DNA of 64,000 bases, taken from the NCBI GenBank assembly GCA_029252405.1, contig JAQXBM010000074.1:152927-216926 (forward strand). The letters run 5' to 3'. Source of the DNA: Crocinitomicaceae bacterium (lineage in GTDB: Bacteria; Bacteroidota; Bacteroidia; Flavobacteriales_D; Crocinitomicaceae). Positions 44,789 to 54,169 of the stretch are shown piece by piece; position 1 is the stretch's first letter; each line of letters begins with the position of its first letter. Below the pieces are notes generated by a model. That model searched no databases. It saw only the letters and a list, made by a program, of their open reading frames with translations, and was not told where the DNA came from. Made by a program: the position numbers and the translations under genes.

Positions 44789-45826
44789 ATGAAAGCAAGA
44801 AACATTTATTGGATAGCACAACTTTCGGGATGGTCGGCATATGGCGCTTTGCTATTGTTCTCGGTAATTGGTCGAGGAGATGCAATTGATCTGGAAATAT
44901 ACGTCAGTATTGCTTCATGGGTAATCATCGGTATGGCGGTAACACACGTCCAACGATTCTTGTTTTTGCGTTTAGGATGGTTGGATAAGAAATTGCCTCA
45001 ACTGATCCCGAGGCTGCTGTTTTCGAGTGCGATTTGCGCCTTTTTCCTGTACAGTGCACTTCTCAGTGTTGACTATATTATGAAGGACGGTGATCTCGAT
45101 TGGGAACGACTAACGATTTCAACATTCATCGTAAGCGTTGCCTTTACTGCATTTATTGTGTTATTCTGGAATGCCATTTACTTCACGTTTCACTTCTTTC
45201 AGAAATCAAGGAAGCAGGAAGTGTCGAACCTTGAGTTGACAGCCAGTAACCGCGAAAGCGAGTTAAAAAACCTGCGTTCTCAATTGAACCCTCATTTTTT
45301 ATTCAATTCATTGAACAGTATTCGTGCGTTGGTGGATATCGAACCGGCAAAGGCGAAAACTTCGATCACGACTTTATCGAATCTGTTGAGACAGTCATTG
45401 TTGGTTGGAAAGCAAAACATGGTTTCGATAGAGCAGGAGCTCGATATCGTCCGCAATTATCTCGACTTAGAAAAAATACGATTTGAAGAACGGTTAAACG
45501 TTCAATGGGAGATTGATGATTCGCTTCTAACGAAGGAAATTCCGCCGTTCTCCATCCAGATGATGGCGGAAAACGCCGTAAAGCATGGAATTTCCAATTT
45601 GAAAGAAGGAGGAATAATTGTGATTTCGATCATTCGAACGGATGTTGGATTTGCTTTGCAACTAAAAAACACTGGAGAACTAGGAACTACGGTTGATCTT
45701 GGAGTGGGGATTCAAAATATTAAACAACGATTAAAATTGCAATTTGGCTCGAATGCTTCTTACACCTTGGGTGGGGAAGATGGTCAGGTTGTGGCAAAAA
45801 TAGAATTTAAGGATGAAGGAATTTAA
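44789..45826 (+). CDS. Sensor histidine kinase, LytS type
   Basis: The protein has 345 residues from ATG 44789 (TTG 44780 overlaps the promoter box). Four membrane helices (about 8-135) hold almost no periplasmic domain. A short coiled coil follows, then the LytS-type kinase core: LRSQLNPHFLFNSLNSIRAL with the phospho-accepting histidine, LSNLLRQSLL, and an ATPase domain (PPFSIQMMAENAVKHGI, then GVGIQNIKQRL). It would phosphorylate the LytTR regulator encoded next, which overlaps it by 14 bases. The signal is unknown. Confidence 0.92.
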   Translation: MKARNIYWIAQLSGWSAYGALLLFSVIGRGDAIDLEIYVSIASWVIIGMAVTHVQRFLFLRLGWLDKKLPQLIPRLLFSSAICAFFLYSALLSVDYIMKDGDLDWERLTISTFIVSVAFTAFIVLFWNAIYFTFHFFQKSRKQEVSNLELTASNRESELKNLRSQLNPHFLFNSLNSIRALVDIEPAKAKTSITTLSNLLRQSLLVGKQNMVSIEQELDIVRNYLDLEKIRFEERLNVQWEIDDSLLTKEIPPFSIQMMAENAVKHGISNLKEGGIIVISIIRTDVGFALQLKNTGELGTTVDLGVGIQNIKQRLKLQFGSNASYTLGGEDGQVVAKIEFKDEGI

Positions 45827-46559
45827 GACGATCATTATTGACGACGAGCGATTGGCGCGTGAAGAATTGAAAAGTGTATTGAAGGACTTTTTGGAAATTA
45901 ACATTGTTGATGAAGCGCAAAATGGCGACGAGGGGATTGAAAAAATCAAGCAACATAAACCTGATTTAATCTTTTTGGATGTTTCAATGCCTGGAATGAC
46001 TGGTTTTGATATGCTGAAGAAGCTTGAGGATATTCCTCATGTCATTTTCGTCACTGCCTACGATGAATTCGCGCTAAAGGCCTTTGAGGTCAATGCGTTG
46101 GATTATTTGTTAAAGCCAATTGATATTGACCGTTTGACGGAAACGATTGAAAAACTCAAGCACATTGAAGAGTCCGATTTTGAATCGTATCAAGCGACCA
46201 AGCAGATCCGTGGAGATCGTCCCTTATCGCTTGAGGACAGTGTGTTCATAAAAGATGGAGAGAAATGTTACTTCGTAAAATTGAAGGAAGTTCGCATGTT
46301 GGAGTCTGACGGGAACTATGTGAAGGTGTACTTCGGTAAGAACCGCCCGCTCATCTTACGTTCTTTGAATAGTTTTGAGGAGAAATTGGATCCTGCGTTC
46401 TTTTTCCGGGCGAATCGAAAGTTTATCATCAACCTGGAATGGATCGATCACATTGAAAACTGGTTCAACGGTGGTTTGCAGGTAGAATTGAAAGGGGGTG
46501 ATAAAATTGAAATCTCTCGACGTCAAGCCATTAGATTTAAGGATATGTTGTCGCTTTAA
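45813..46559 (+). CDS. LytTR-family response regulator
   Basis: The 248-residue protein has a receiver domain with KTIIIDDERLAREEL, the phospho-acceptor Asp in DLIFLDVSMPGMTGFDML, the switch threonine region FVTAYDEFA and the lysine in YLLKPI. A LytTR DNA-binding domain follows (about 145-248): VRMLESDGNYVKVYF, RSLNSFEEKL, FFRANRKFIINLEWIDHI. It is the partner of the overlapping sensor kinase gene. LytTR targets cannot be predicted here, but operator pairs of direct repeats are typical. Confidence 0.93.
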   Translation: MKEFKTIIIDDERLAREELKSVLKDFLEINIVDEAQNGDEGIEKIKQHKPDLIFLDVSMPGMTGFDMLKKLEDIPHVIFVTAYDEFALKAFEVNALDYLLKPIDIDRLTETIEKLKHIEESDFESYQATKQIRGDRPLSLEDSVFIKDGEKCYFVKLKEVRMLESDGNYVKVYFGKNRPLILRSLNSFEEKLDPAFFFRANRKFIINLEWIDHIENWFNGGLQVELKGGDKIEISRRQAIRFKDMLSL

Positions 46560-46594
46560 TGTATATTTAAGTGAATCCTCAAAGAATAAAGTAA

Positions 46595-46921
46595 ATGGGT
46601 GGTGGTGGTTTCATGCAGCATGCGTCGAGTACGAATCGAAAGGATCGTGCGCACAGAGAAGCACGTCGTGAGAGATTCAAGGGTAACTACAGCGAAGACA
46701 CTCTGCTAAATGGCGCTCAATCAGAAAAGATCGAATTTCCCGAATTGCATGAAGAGCAGGTGACTCAGGAAAGAAAGAGAATTCGAATCCGTCATCTAAA
46801 AAGAAAGAGGAATCGTGTTTGGATCCTTTCTATAGCGCTCGTTATGACATTTATTGTTATTGGCGTCTTGTACGTGAAAACGCAAGGATTCGAATACTGG
46901 GATACTATTCTACCAAAGTAA
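46595..46921 (+). CDS. Small basic membrane protein (MGGGG..MQHA type)
   Basis: The 108-residue protein starts MGGGGFMQHASSTNRKDRAH, an opening I have seen in a recurring Bacteroidota family of small proteins. The N-terminal 75 residues are charged and basic, probably cytoplasmic (HREARRERFKGN, then ERKRIRIRHLKRKRNRVW). One membrane helix (ILSIALVMTFIVIGVLYV) and a short outer tail follow. Function unknown. It may share the two-component transcript, and its last 17 bases overlap the 3' end of the CvfB gene on the opposite strand. Confidence 0.72.
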   Translation: MGGGGFMQHASSTNRKDRAHREARRERFKGNYSEDTLLNGAQSEKIEFPELHEEQVTQERKRIRIRHLKRKRNRVWILSIALVMTFIVIGVLYVKTQGFEYWDTILPK

Positions 46922-47732
46922 TTCCATCACTTCCAAGCGTAATTAGTCGCTCTTTGTACAACGAACCAACCGCCTGTTTAAAGGTCTTTTTACTCATTCC
47001 AACAACTTCACGCACATCTTCAGGAGCACTCTTGTCATGAACAGGTAAATGCTTTTTCACTTTCAGAATGGATAATAAGCGTTCTGCAGAATCAGAAATC
47101 TTCACTTTTCCAACAGGATCAAGGCGTACATCCAATTTTCCGTCTTCGCGAACATTGTACACATAACCTGTGGTTCTTTCGCCACGCTTTAAGTTTCTTG
47201 TAACGTCGTTGTGATAAATCAATCCAGAATAACGATTGTCGACAATCACTTTCACTCCGAGATCTGTTGTATCGCAAATCATGAGTTCTGCAGGAGCAGT
47301 TCTATCGAAAGGGTGATCACATTCGTGTAAATAACGATTGATTTTTGTTGAACCATAAACGCGATCCGTATCCGCATCAAGTTGTAGGGTAGTGAGGTAC
47401 CATTGACCTTCTTCTAGCTTCTTTCCTTGCTCTTTGAACGGGATCATCAAGTCCTTTTCTAGGCCCCAATCAGCGAACGCACCATAGACGGTTACATCTT
47501 TGATAAACAGATAGCTAAACCCTCCTAATTCAATTAAAGGTTTCTCTGTTGTTGCCACGGCACGATCCTCTGAATCACGATAAACGAAAACGTCTAGCAT
47601 GTCGTCGAGTTTCATGTCGTCAGTCAAGTATTTATTCGGAAGTAAGACGTCATTATCTTCTTCATCTCCAAGGTAAGCGCCAACTGATGTGAATCTTAAA
47701 ACTTGAAGTTTATTGACTTCGCCAATATTCAT
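46905..47732 (-). CDS. CvfB/YitL-type S1-domain RNA-binding protein
   Basis: The 275-residue protein has the CvfB layout: three S1-like barrels followed by a winged helix. The first barrel holds VGAYLGDEEDNDVLLPNKYL, the second VTVYGAFADWGLEKDLMIPF, and the third VIVDNRYSGLIYHND and REDGKLDVRLDP. The end (REVVGMSKKTFKQAVGSLYK) is the winged-helix segment. CvfB proteins bind RNA and affect virulence or stress output in other phyla. The universal stress protein gene lies five bases upstream, so both are on one transcript. Confidence 0.88.
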   Translation of the reverse strand: MNIGEVNKLQVLRFTSVGAYLGDEEDNDVLLPNKYLTDDMKLDDMLDVFVYRDSEDRAVATTEKPLIELGGFSYLFIKDVTVYGAFADWGLEKDLMIPFKEQGKKLEEGQWYLTTLQLDADTDRVYGSTKINRYLHECDHPFDRTAPAELMICDTTDLGVKVIVDNRYSGLIYHNDVTRNLKRGERTTGYVYNVREDGKLDVRLDPVGKVKISDSAERLLSILKVKKHLPVHDKSAPEDVREVVGMSKKTFKQAVGSLYKERLITLGSDGITLVE

Positions 47733-47737
47733 ATTGT

Positions 47738-48544
47738 CTAGAAATAGAGTGAGGACGCCAGTTTCGAATTGATAATCAAAATTGGTAATCCAGGCTTGTT
47801 AGTAAGTAAGCCTTGTGCAAAGTTATCAAATTGTGGGAAAAGTCTCTCAGAATGATACGCCAATGCAATCATATCGATCTTATTCTTCTTGGAGTAATTC
47901 ATGATCTTTTTTCGATAGCTCCCGCTTTTCTTCACGAGGCCAATCTTCGGTTTCACACCCAGGTCTTCGTATTGCTGCGTTACAATTCCTAATCGGTTTT
48001 TGAGTCGAGTATGAAGAATTTCATCTGTTTGCTTCTCAGCTAGCACGTGTAGGTCTGCATTGAAGATTCGCGCCATTTCACCAGCTATCTTTGTAATCTG
48101 TAAGCTTTCTTTCGTTAAATCGATTGGAACAGCAACATTCTTAATTTCATTGAGTTCTGTGTTCTTTTGCACGATTAGGAATGGACAATCGGCGCTAATG
48201 ATAATTTTCATCGCAAAACTTCCGAATAAACGCTGCATTCCACGTTTCCCATGTGTTCCCATGATAATGAGCTGTGCATGTTCCTGCTTGGCGATCTTGC
48301 CAATATCGGTGAAGATATTACCGACTTTCACGAGAGTCGTAATTTGTACTCGAGCTGGAACTTTTGTTGATTTGGCAACTTCTTCCAGTTTGTTTCGCAT
48401 CGCCAAGCCTTTCGGTTTGTCTTTCGCGAGATGAAGAAGTTTAATCTCTGTATCCACATTCTTTCCAATATGAAGCGCGTATTCTAAGGCTTTCTGGCTG
48501 GCAGGTGTGAAGTCATAGGGCACCATGTAAAGATTCTTACTCAT
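47738..48544 (-). CDS. Tandem universal stress protein (UspA family)
   Basis: The 268-residue protein holds two UspA domains. Domain 1 opens MVPYDFTPASQKALEYALHI and has the ATP-binding signature IIMGTHGKRGMQRLFGSFA (G-2X-G-9X-G-S/T pattern). Domain 2 starts KNVAVPIDLTKESLQITKIA and lacks a full glycine motif (MIALAYHSERLFPQFDNFAQ), so only the first half is likely to bind ATP. It leads the CvfB gene. Confidence 0.88.
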   Translation of the reverse strand: MSKNLYMVPYDFTPASQKALEYALHIGKNVDTEIKLLHLAKDKPKGLAMRNKLEEVAKSTKVPARVQITTLVKVGNIFTDIGKIAKQEHAQLIIMGTHGKRGMQRLFGSFAMKIIISADCPFLIVQKNTELNEIKNVAVPIDLTKESLQITKIAGEMARIFNADLHVLAEKQTDEILHTRLKNRLGIVTQQYEDLGVKPKIGLVKKSGSYRKKIMNYSKKNKIDMIALAYHSERLFPQFDNFAQGLLTNKPGLPILIINSKLASSLYF

Positions 48545-48645
48545 AAGCGTGTCGATTCGTGATTTACATAAAAATACATAAAAAGAAGAAGCGATTCAAC
48601 AGTAGTTTTTCATTGTTACTAACACATCATTGTGCAAGTATACGC

Positions 48646-49761
48646 CTAATTTTTGCGCTTGCGTCTACGTCGTTTTTTCTTCTTTTTGTTCATATCTCCA
48701 AAAATAGATGATTCCGATGGATCGCGCTTATCACGCTTGTCCACTTTGGGTTCATTAGAATTGGATTCTTTCGATTCTTCGTCCTTTTTCTGCGTCTCAG
48801 GTGTGATTGCCACGTGTTCGTTCCCTCCAGCAGGAGCCCCTGGGTTGCTCGGGTCTTGCCACGTATTATCAATCTTTCGCTTCACGAGTTTTCCCGTTTT
48901 TGGGTCCTTTGTGAGTACTTCGATTTTTTCATCTCTCGGACGATTATTCACACCGATTACATCTTCTTTTAATACCCATTTCTTGTCTTCAAATACGAAA
49001 GCATCGTAGGACAAATCAGGAACGTAAAAAGAGTAGTATCCTTTCATTGTTGGCGTTTCAGGCGACAGGTGGTCCATCATTATGCGATCACGACCTGACT
49101 CGTATTGAAGCGTCATAGTCACTTTTTCAGAGTGCTCATAGAACATGCGTTTCTTCGTTTCTTTTCCAACTTTGAAGATCGGAGAGCCAAATTTTACAGA
49201 ACGACCATTGATGTACATCGCATCAATAAGCTTGATGTTACTCAAGGTTGTATTTCCATCCCATCCTAAAACAGTGTAAATCGTCTTACTTCCTTTTTTT
49301 ACCGGGATGATCTTGTAATACAACGCGCCATACCACTGATCAGCGGTTACCACTTCATCGGGTTGCTTGATTCCCCAAACATCTTCTTTTAATTCAGTAA
49401 CGGATAATTCTTTTTTGCGCTTATCAAAATGTTGCACAAATGCGTAGTAACGTTGTGTTTTGTCATCTTGCTCAACATTCCAGTTGATGATGCGGACCAT
49501 TTTGTCCTTGCTGTCGATAAATCCAACTGTGCTTAAAAGCGAGAAGGGATGATCAAAGGATTCTTTGTGCTCCAGAACGGCAGCAAGGTCAGACTTAAAC
49601 TCTTTGTTTGCTAGTTCTTTGGCTTCGTTGTTTTCTGCACTGCGAAGCTCTTCAAGTTTAGTGAATAGACGATCTTCGGCACGATTTACATCATAGTCCT
49701 GAGCGAATGCGCCGGCACTCAAAAAGAGAAAACTAAAAACAAGGAATCTTTTCATATTCAT
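48646..49761 (-). CDS. Secreted protein with polybasic tail, unknown
   Basis: The protein has 371 residues; ATG 49755 is an alternative start. A signal peptide is cut after AFAQ. A domain of about 270 residues opens with a helix, then beta-rich segments (VRIINWNVEQDDKTQRYYAF, YYKIIPVKKGSKTIYTVLGW, MKGYYSFYVPDLSYDAFVF). A charged low-complexity linker (QKKDEESKESNSNEPKVDKR) and an end of almost pure Lys/Arg (KKKKKRRRRKRKN) follow. I know similar uncharacterised proteins in the phylum. The tail might bind lipopolysaccharide or nucleic acid; this is speculation. Confidence 0.65.
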   Translation of the reverse strand: MNMKRFLVFSFLFLSAGAFAQDYDVNRAEDRLFTKLEELRSAENNEAKELANKEFKSDLAAVLEHKESFDHPFSLLSTVGFIDSKDKMVRIINWNVEQDDKTQRYYAFVQHFDKRKKELSVTELKEDVWGIKQPDEVVTADQWYGALYYKIIPVKKGSKTIYTVLGWDGNTTLSNIKLIDAMYINGRSVKFGSPIFKVGKETKKRMFYEHSEKVTMTLQYESGRDRIMMDHLSPETPTMKGYYSFYVPDLSYDAFVFEDKKWVLKEDVIGVNNRPRDEKIEVLTKDPKTGKLVKRKIDNTWQDPSNPGAPAGGNEHVAITPETQKKDEESKESNSNEPKVDKRDKRDPSESSIFGDMNKKKKKRRRRKRKN

Positions 49762-49820
49762 ATAAACGTTAATACACCTAATTTGTTACTTACGTTCAAA
49801 TACCTTACCAATTAATACAA

Positions 49821-50261
49821 TTAATGATACGCAATAAAATTAAAAGAAGGAGGGGTGATGTCCAATTTTCTTAATTCCATGGCAATCTGTGCTCTGTGAT
49901 AATTGCTATGATTCAAAATGTGATAAAGAATATCTACCGAGCTCTTGGACAGTTTCACACCTTCTTCTGAGTGATAGTCAACTTTCTCTGAATGATCAAC
50001 ATGTTCGAGATATTCAATGGTTTGACACAAATTGTCGTGCATGAGCTGATCCCAAAAATCAATAGGAAGAACATCCCACGTATGAGATTCTGCTTTCTTG
50101 TCTAAAATTCGAGAAATCCAGATGTGATGCACATTTATCACATGGGACATTGACTTTCGAACGAAATCGGATAACTGATCTTCATTCTTTTGGAGGACTT
50201 CAACCCACTTTTGGTTCGATCGGAAGTCGTATTCGAATTTATCAATGAAGAAATCTTTCAT
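49821..50261 (-). CDS. DinB-family protein
   Basis: The 146-residue protein is a four-helix bundle of the DinB/YfiT metalloenzyme group. Likely metal-binding histidines are in VINVHHIW (about 42-49) and in the pair ILNHSNYHRAQIAMEL (about 114-129). Members act as thiol transferases or are uncharacterised; a DNA-damage role is not implied by the name. It is adjacent to rpe (one base between them) on the same strand and is probably co-transcribed. Confidence 0.88.
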   Translation of the reverse strand: MKDFFIDKFEYDFRSNQKWVEVLQKNEDQLSDFVRKSMSHVINVHHIWISRILDKKAESHTWDVLPIDFWDQLMHDNLCQTIEYLEHVDHSEKVDYHSEEGVKLSKSSVDILYHILNHSNYHRAQIAMELRKLDITPPSFNFIAYH

Positions 50262-50262
50262 T

Positions 50263-50913
50263 CTACATGGATTTCAAATCGGAGATCGTTGTCGTTGGAT
50301 TGTCAGATTTGAATACGAAACTTCCTGCTACAAGTACATCTGCACCCGCATCAATCAAGCGTTTTCCCGTGTCAAGATTTACGCCTCCGTCAACTTCGAT
50401 TTTCGCTGGAGATCCAGATTTTTCAATCAATGCTTTGGCTTGCGTCACTTTCTTGCAGGCATTTTCAATGAAGGATTGACCTCCAAATCCTGGGTTGACT
50501 GACATAATCAATACCAAATCCAATTCTTCAATCACATCTTCCAACAAAGCAACAGGCGTATGCGGATTCAAGGCGACACCCGCTTTCATTCCAGCTGCTT
50601 TAATCGCTTGAATAGTTCTGTGGAGGTGAGGGCATGCTTCGTAATGCACAGTTAGCACATCAGCACCTGCTTTTGCAAAATCCTCAATGTATTTGTCTGG
50701 CTCAACGATCATCAAATGAACGTCCAAAGGCTTCGTCGCATGTTTGTTGATTGCTCTAATCACAGGGAAACCGAAAGAAATGTTTGGAACGAATACTCCG
50801 TCCATAACGTCTACGTGAAACCAATCTGCGTTGGAAGCATTGATCATTTCTACATCGCGTTGAACATTCGCGAAATCACATGAAAGTACTGAGGGAGCAA
50901 TTAAGTGAGCCAT
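50263..50913 (-). CDS. rpe: Ribulose-phosphate 3-epimerase
   Basis: The 216-residue TIM barrel interconverts ribulose-5-phosphate and xylulose-5-phosphate in the pentose phosphate pathway. It has PSVLSCDFANV at the start, DWFHVDVMDGVFVPNISFG with metal ligands, LDVHLMI, HYEAC, MSVNPGFGGQSF, KIEVDGGVN and the C-terminal phosphate loop GADVLVAGSFVF. All active-site aspartates and histidines expected for the family appear in order. A -7 box TAGTTTTG lies at 50930-50937 on the minus strand. Confidence 0.96.
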   Translation of the reverse strand: MAHLIAPSVLSCDFANVQRDVEMINASNADWFHVDVMDGVFVPNISFGFPVIRAINKHATKPLDVHLMIVEPDKYIEDFAKAGADVLTVHYEACPHLHRTIQAIKAAGMKAGVALNPHTPVALLEDVIEELDLVLIMSVNPGFGGQSFIENACKKVTQAKALIEKSGSPAKIEVDGGVNLDTGKRLIDAGADVLVAGSFVFKSDNPTTTISDLKSM

Positions 50914-50929
50914 TGTGTGTTTTTATTTG

Positions 50930-50937
50930 CAAAACTA
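50930..50937 (-). promoter_or_regulatory. -7 box TAGTTTTG for rpe
   Basis: It matches TAnnTTTG on the minus strand. A CAAA at 50961-50964 (TTTG on the minus strand) is 23 bases further up, inside the end of the L,D-transpeptidase gene. Confidence 0.55.
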
Positions 50938-50951
50938 CCCAATTAATCGAT

Positions 50952-52541
50952 TTACTCGGTCAAAATTTTCAGATACTCTTCATCCCGACCGTAGATGTCA
51001 ATGTGTGTGATCATTTGCTCACCAACTCGCGCCACTGATACATATTCGACGTAAACTGGTATCGGATCGATTAACTTGATGGTGTAGTTTTCTCCACGCG
51101 CCATGATGCTATCAAGTGAATCGGGAATCATAACATCATTCTCTCTTCGCCCAACAACATCTCGTTCCAAGATTCGCGAAGCCAAATCAACAGGGTTTTG
51201 CGTTCTCATACATCCGTGAGAATAGGCGCGAACATCTGTACTAAATAGACTCTTGCTTGGCGTGTCGTGGAAATACACACTGTGTGAATTAGGGAAATTA
51301 AATTTGATGATCCCCAAACTGTTTGATCTTCCAGGATCTTGCACAACTTTGTAGGGGAAGGCGGTTTGACGTATACTTTTCCAATCAACCGTTAGGGGAT
51401 CGATGGTATCGCCGTTCTTGTATATTTTGTAGTTGTGACGCTCAAAATAATTCGGATTCATCTTCGCCGCAGGCAGAATTTCTTTGCTTGAAATCGAGTA
51501 GGGCACGTTCCAATATGGATAGACAATAATACGATTCAACTTCGAAGTCAACTCAGGCGTTTCATTCTCATTTCTTCCAACAACAATGTTGTGGTCACTT
51601 TTCAAGCTATCGTTGATGTAAAAGCGGAGCTTGTATTCAGGAATATTGATGCGGATGTATTTCTCTGGATATGGAGCTTTCGAGCGCATTTTATCCATGG
51701 CAAGGATAATTCGATCTCTTCGATGTGCAGAACTTTCGTTCAAAGCAATGGAGGTATATTTCCCAATAACGCCGTCAGGTTTTAATCCGTTTTGAACTTG
51801 AAATTCTTTGAGTGCCAAAAACATCGCAGCGGTGTCATTGTCAACAGTCAAATATCCTTTTGAAATAAGCGATTGTGTCGCTAGTTTGATGGTTTCAGCC
51901 GTATCAATCTTAATGCTTCGAACTTTGAAGGTTTTTTCATCCATTGGATACTTGTCCATCCAATTGATCAACCCTTTTCCGAGCACCGCGTAGTTTGAAT
52001 CCTGAACCGAGAATTTGAGAAATTGAGGGCGCACATCGCTTGAAGCGTCAAATTCAATCAGAGAACTCAGTTTTGTAGCGGAAACAGTGGTTACAGGATT
52101 TTTCTTCTTTGTTTCGTAATTGAGAACACCCTTTTTCAAATCATTCACCACTTGGGCAAACACCAAAGTGTTAGCGATTTCATCTTGCACGAAATTCTTT
52201 GATTTGGGATAGGCATGTCTTTTGGCAGGAACACCTAATTGCTCAGGTTTCTCGAAAGTCGTTTTTAACTTCTCGCCTAAATCTGTCAACATCGAATCGT
52301 TGATCCAAAACGGCTTGTAGTTTCGCGAGGAGTAAACTTCACTCAAATAGGCCTGATTCTCAGCAGAAATCCCCAATTTCCCCAAATATTCTGGTGCCAA
52401 AGCAAGCTTGATTTTCTCTTCAGCAGAGATGGCTTGTTCTTCGAAGGTCTTTTCATCCAGCGAGTTATCTGAATCGCCGCAGCCGATAAGAATTAACGAG
52501 AAAAAAATGATCCCCATTAGAGGAGTAAAGTAGGTCTTCAT
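50952..52541 (-). CDS. L,D-transpeptidase lipoprotein (YcbB-like)
   Basis: The protein has 529 residues from ATG 52541, chosen because it gives a compact lipoprotein signal ending LIGC (Cys21); ATG 52559 and GTG 52574 are also open. It has an N-terminal scaffold domain, a peptidoglycan-binding domain (ALKEFQVQNGLKPDGVIGKY) and a YkuD catalytic domain (YIRINIPEYKLRFYINDSLK, then the site SHGCMRTQNP with catalytic His and Cys). The order matches the YcbB/LdtD class, which forms 3-3 cross-links in peptidoglycan or attaches lipoproteins. Periplasmic. Confidence 0.9.
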   Translation of the reverse strand: MKTYFTPLMGIIFFSLILIGCGDSDNSLDEKTFEEQAISAEEKIKLALAPEYLGKLGISAENQAYLSEVYSSRNYKPFWINDSMLTDLGEKLKTTFEKPEQLGVPAKRHAYPKSKNFVQDEIANTLVFAQVVNDLKKGVLNYETKKKNPVTTVSATKLSSLIEFDASSDVRPQFLKFSVQDSNYAVLGKGLINWMDKYPMDEKTFKVRSIKIDTAETIKLATQSLISKGYLTVDNDTAAMFLALKEFQVQNGLKPDGVIGKYTSIALNESSAHRRDRIILAMDKMRSKAPYPEKYIRINIPEYKLRFYINDSLKSDHNIVVGRNENETPELTSKLNRIIVYPYWNVPYSISSKEILPAAKMNPNYFERHNYKIYKNGDTIDPLTVDWKSIRQTAFPYKVVQDPGRSNSLGIIKFNFPNSHSVYFHDTPSKSLFSTDVRAYSHGCMRTQNPVDLASRILERDVVGRRENDVMIPDSLDSIMARGENYTIKLIDPIPVYVEYVSVARVGEQMITHIDIYGRDEEYLKILTE

Positions 52542-52598
52542 ATACTGCTGATAATTCATTACATTCGTATACACTCAAATGCAAAGTCAGTTCAAATA

Positions 52599-53279
52599 AT
52601 GGAGTTCAATATACTAATTCTTTTCCTTATAATAATCGCCGGAGTTTCGATAAGAGCATTTAGCGATTCGGCGTTATTGGAGAGGTTAATGTTTATTCCA
52701 TATTTGGTCAAACGTGACAAACAATATTATCGAATTGGGAGTCATATTCTAATTCATGGAGATTGGGGACACCTCATTTTCAATGGTATCGCCTTGTACT
52801 ATTTAGGAGATGCTTTATTGAACTTAAGCACAGGTGTTTATTACATGACGAATGACCTCAGAGACACCTTTTATCTCGATGGTGGATTGATTGAGTATTA
52901 TGGCGCCGTTATGGGCCAAATTCATTTTGGACTGATCTTCATTCTTGGAGGTCTGTTCGCTAGTATTATTCCTTACATTCGAAACGCAGACAACCCATCT
53001 TATCGATCGCTGGGAGCTTCAGGTGCGGTTTCAGCGGTAATTTTCGCCGCCATTCTGTGGAATCCAGAGTTGAAATTGAACTTGTTATTCATTCCAATAG
53101 ATATTCCTGCGTACATTTTTGGACCACTTTATTTGCTCTTTGAATTCTTCATGGACAAACGTGGGAATTCTGGAATTGCCCATGATGCTCACATTGGTGG
53201 AGCCATTTTTGGCGTTTTGTATGTATTGGTTCTTAATTTTGATAAAGGTAAAGACTTCATAAATCTGTTTTTCGGATGA
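52599..53279 (+). CDS. Rhomboid-family intramembrane protease
   Basis: The 226-residue protein has six or so membrane helices. The catalytic serine lies in SLGASGAVSAVIF (GASG motif, about 143-146) and the catalytic histidine in AHDAHIGGAIFGVLYV. HILIHGDWGHLIFNGIALYY is the typical H..HL..N segment of rhomboids. Its substrate is unknown. It is divergent from the L,D-transpeptidase gene and overlaps the next start by four bases (ATGA), so it is co-translated with the aminotransferase. Confidence 0.88.
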   Translation: MEFNILILFLIIIAGVSIRAFSDSALLERLMFIPYLVKRDKQYYRIGSHILIHGDWGHLIFNGIALYYLGDALLNLSTGVYYMTNDLRDTFYLDGGLIEYYGAVMGQIHFGLIFILGGLFASIIPYIRNADNPSYRSLGASGAVSAVIFAAILWNPELKLNLLFIPIDIPAYIFGPLYLLFEFFMDKRGNSGIAHDAHIGGAIFGVLYVLVLNFDKGKDFINLFFG

Positions 53280-54124
53280 TGACGAGCTATGTAAATAACA
53301 ATGGAGAGATTTTGTCCAACGAATCGTATGTTCTTGGAGCAGGAAATCGTGCGCACTTGTATGGAGATGGAATTTTCGAATCCATTCGGATCATCAACGG
53401 AAAAGCAATCAACTTGGCGAACCACATCGATCGCATAATGGAAGGAGCGAAGAAATTGAAAATGCGCGTTCCAAGTTTTTACGATCAGGCATTTTTTGAA
53501 GATAAAATCAACGAATTGATTGAGAAGTCAGGCATCACGCATGGCGGCAAATGCAGAATCTCATTGGATCGAGCAACAGGAGGAACGTATCTCCCGGAAT
53601 CAAACGAAGTGGAGTACCTCATTGAAGTGATGCCGCTTGAGAACTATGGATTCGTACTCAATAAGAAAGGAAAGGAAGTTGACATCTTCACAGAGTACAA
53701 AAAGCAAAACGATTCCATTGCCAATTTCAAAACCAAGAACGGATTGATATACGTTTTGGCGGCAATCGCAGCCAAGGAAAAGGGATTGGATGATTACCTC
53801 ATTACGAACACACGAAACGGAATCATTGAGGCGACATCTTCGAATTTATTTGTTGTGAGCAATGGTGTTTTGTACACTCCAGGACTCGAGGAAGGGTGTC
53901 TAGCAGGTACAATGCGCATGCAAATCATCAATCTCGCATTGGAGAATAATATCAAAGTATACGAAAGCAATATCTTGCCTCAGAATTTGCTGATCGCAGA
54001 TGAAATTTTCTTGACAAACGCTATTTCAGGTCTTACTTGGGTTAGCGGGTATCGAACGAAACGGTACTTCAACAATGTGGCTCGAAAATTGGTGGATTTA
54101 TTGAATGAAAAATGGTCGGCGTAG
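53276..54124 (+). CDS. Class IV PLP-dependent aminotransferase
   Basis: The 282-residue protein has the fold-type IV layout: GNRAHLYGDGIFESIRIING at the start, the PLP lysine region FKTKNGLIYVLAAIAAKEKG, then NTRNGIIEATSSNLFVVSNG and TPGLEEGCLAGTMR, the standard ending motifs. It could be a branched-chain aminotransferase (IlvE), 4-amino-4-deoxychorismate lyase (PabC) or D-amino acid aminotransferase; the short length and motif wording fit PabC/IlvE-like proteins, and I cannot decide. It is translationally coupled to the rhomboid gene. Confidence 0.85.
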   Translation: MMTSYVNNNGEILSNESYVLGAGNRAHLYGDGIFESIRIINGKAINLANHIDRIMEGAKKLKMRVPSFYDQAFFEDKINELIEKSGITHGGKCRISLDRATGGTYLPESNEVEYLIEVMPLENYGFVLNKKGKEVDIFTEYKKQNDSIANFKTKNGLIYVLAAIAAKEKGLDDYLITNTRNGIIEATSSNLFVVSNGVLYTPGLEEGCLAGTMRMQIINLALENNIKVYESNILPQNLLIADEIFLTNAISGLTWVSGYRTKRYFNNVARKLVDLLNEKWSA

Positions 54125-54169
54125 CGTTACTTTATTGCTCCGAAGACATTACATAGAAAATACCTTACC

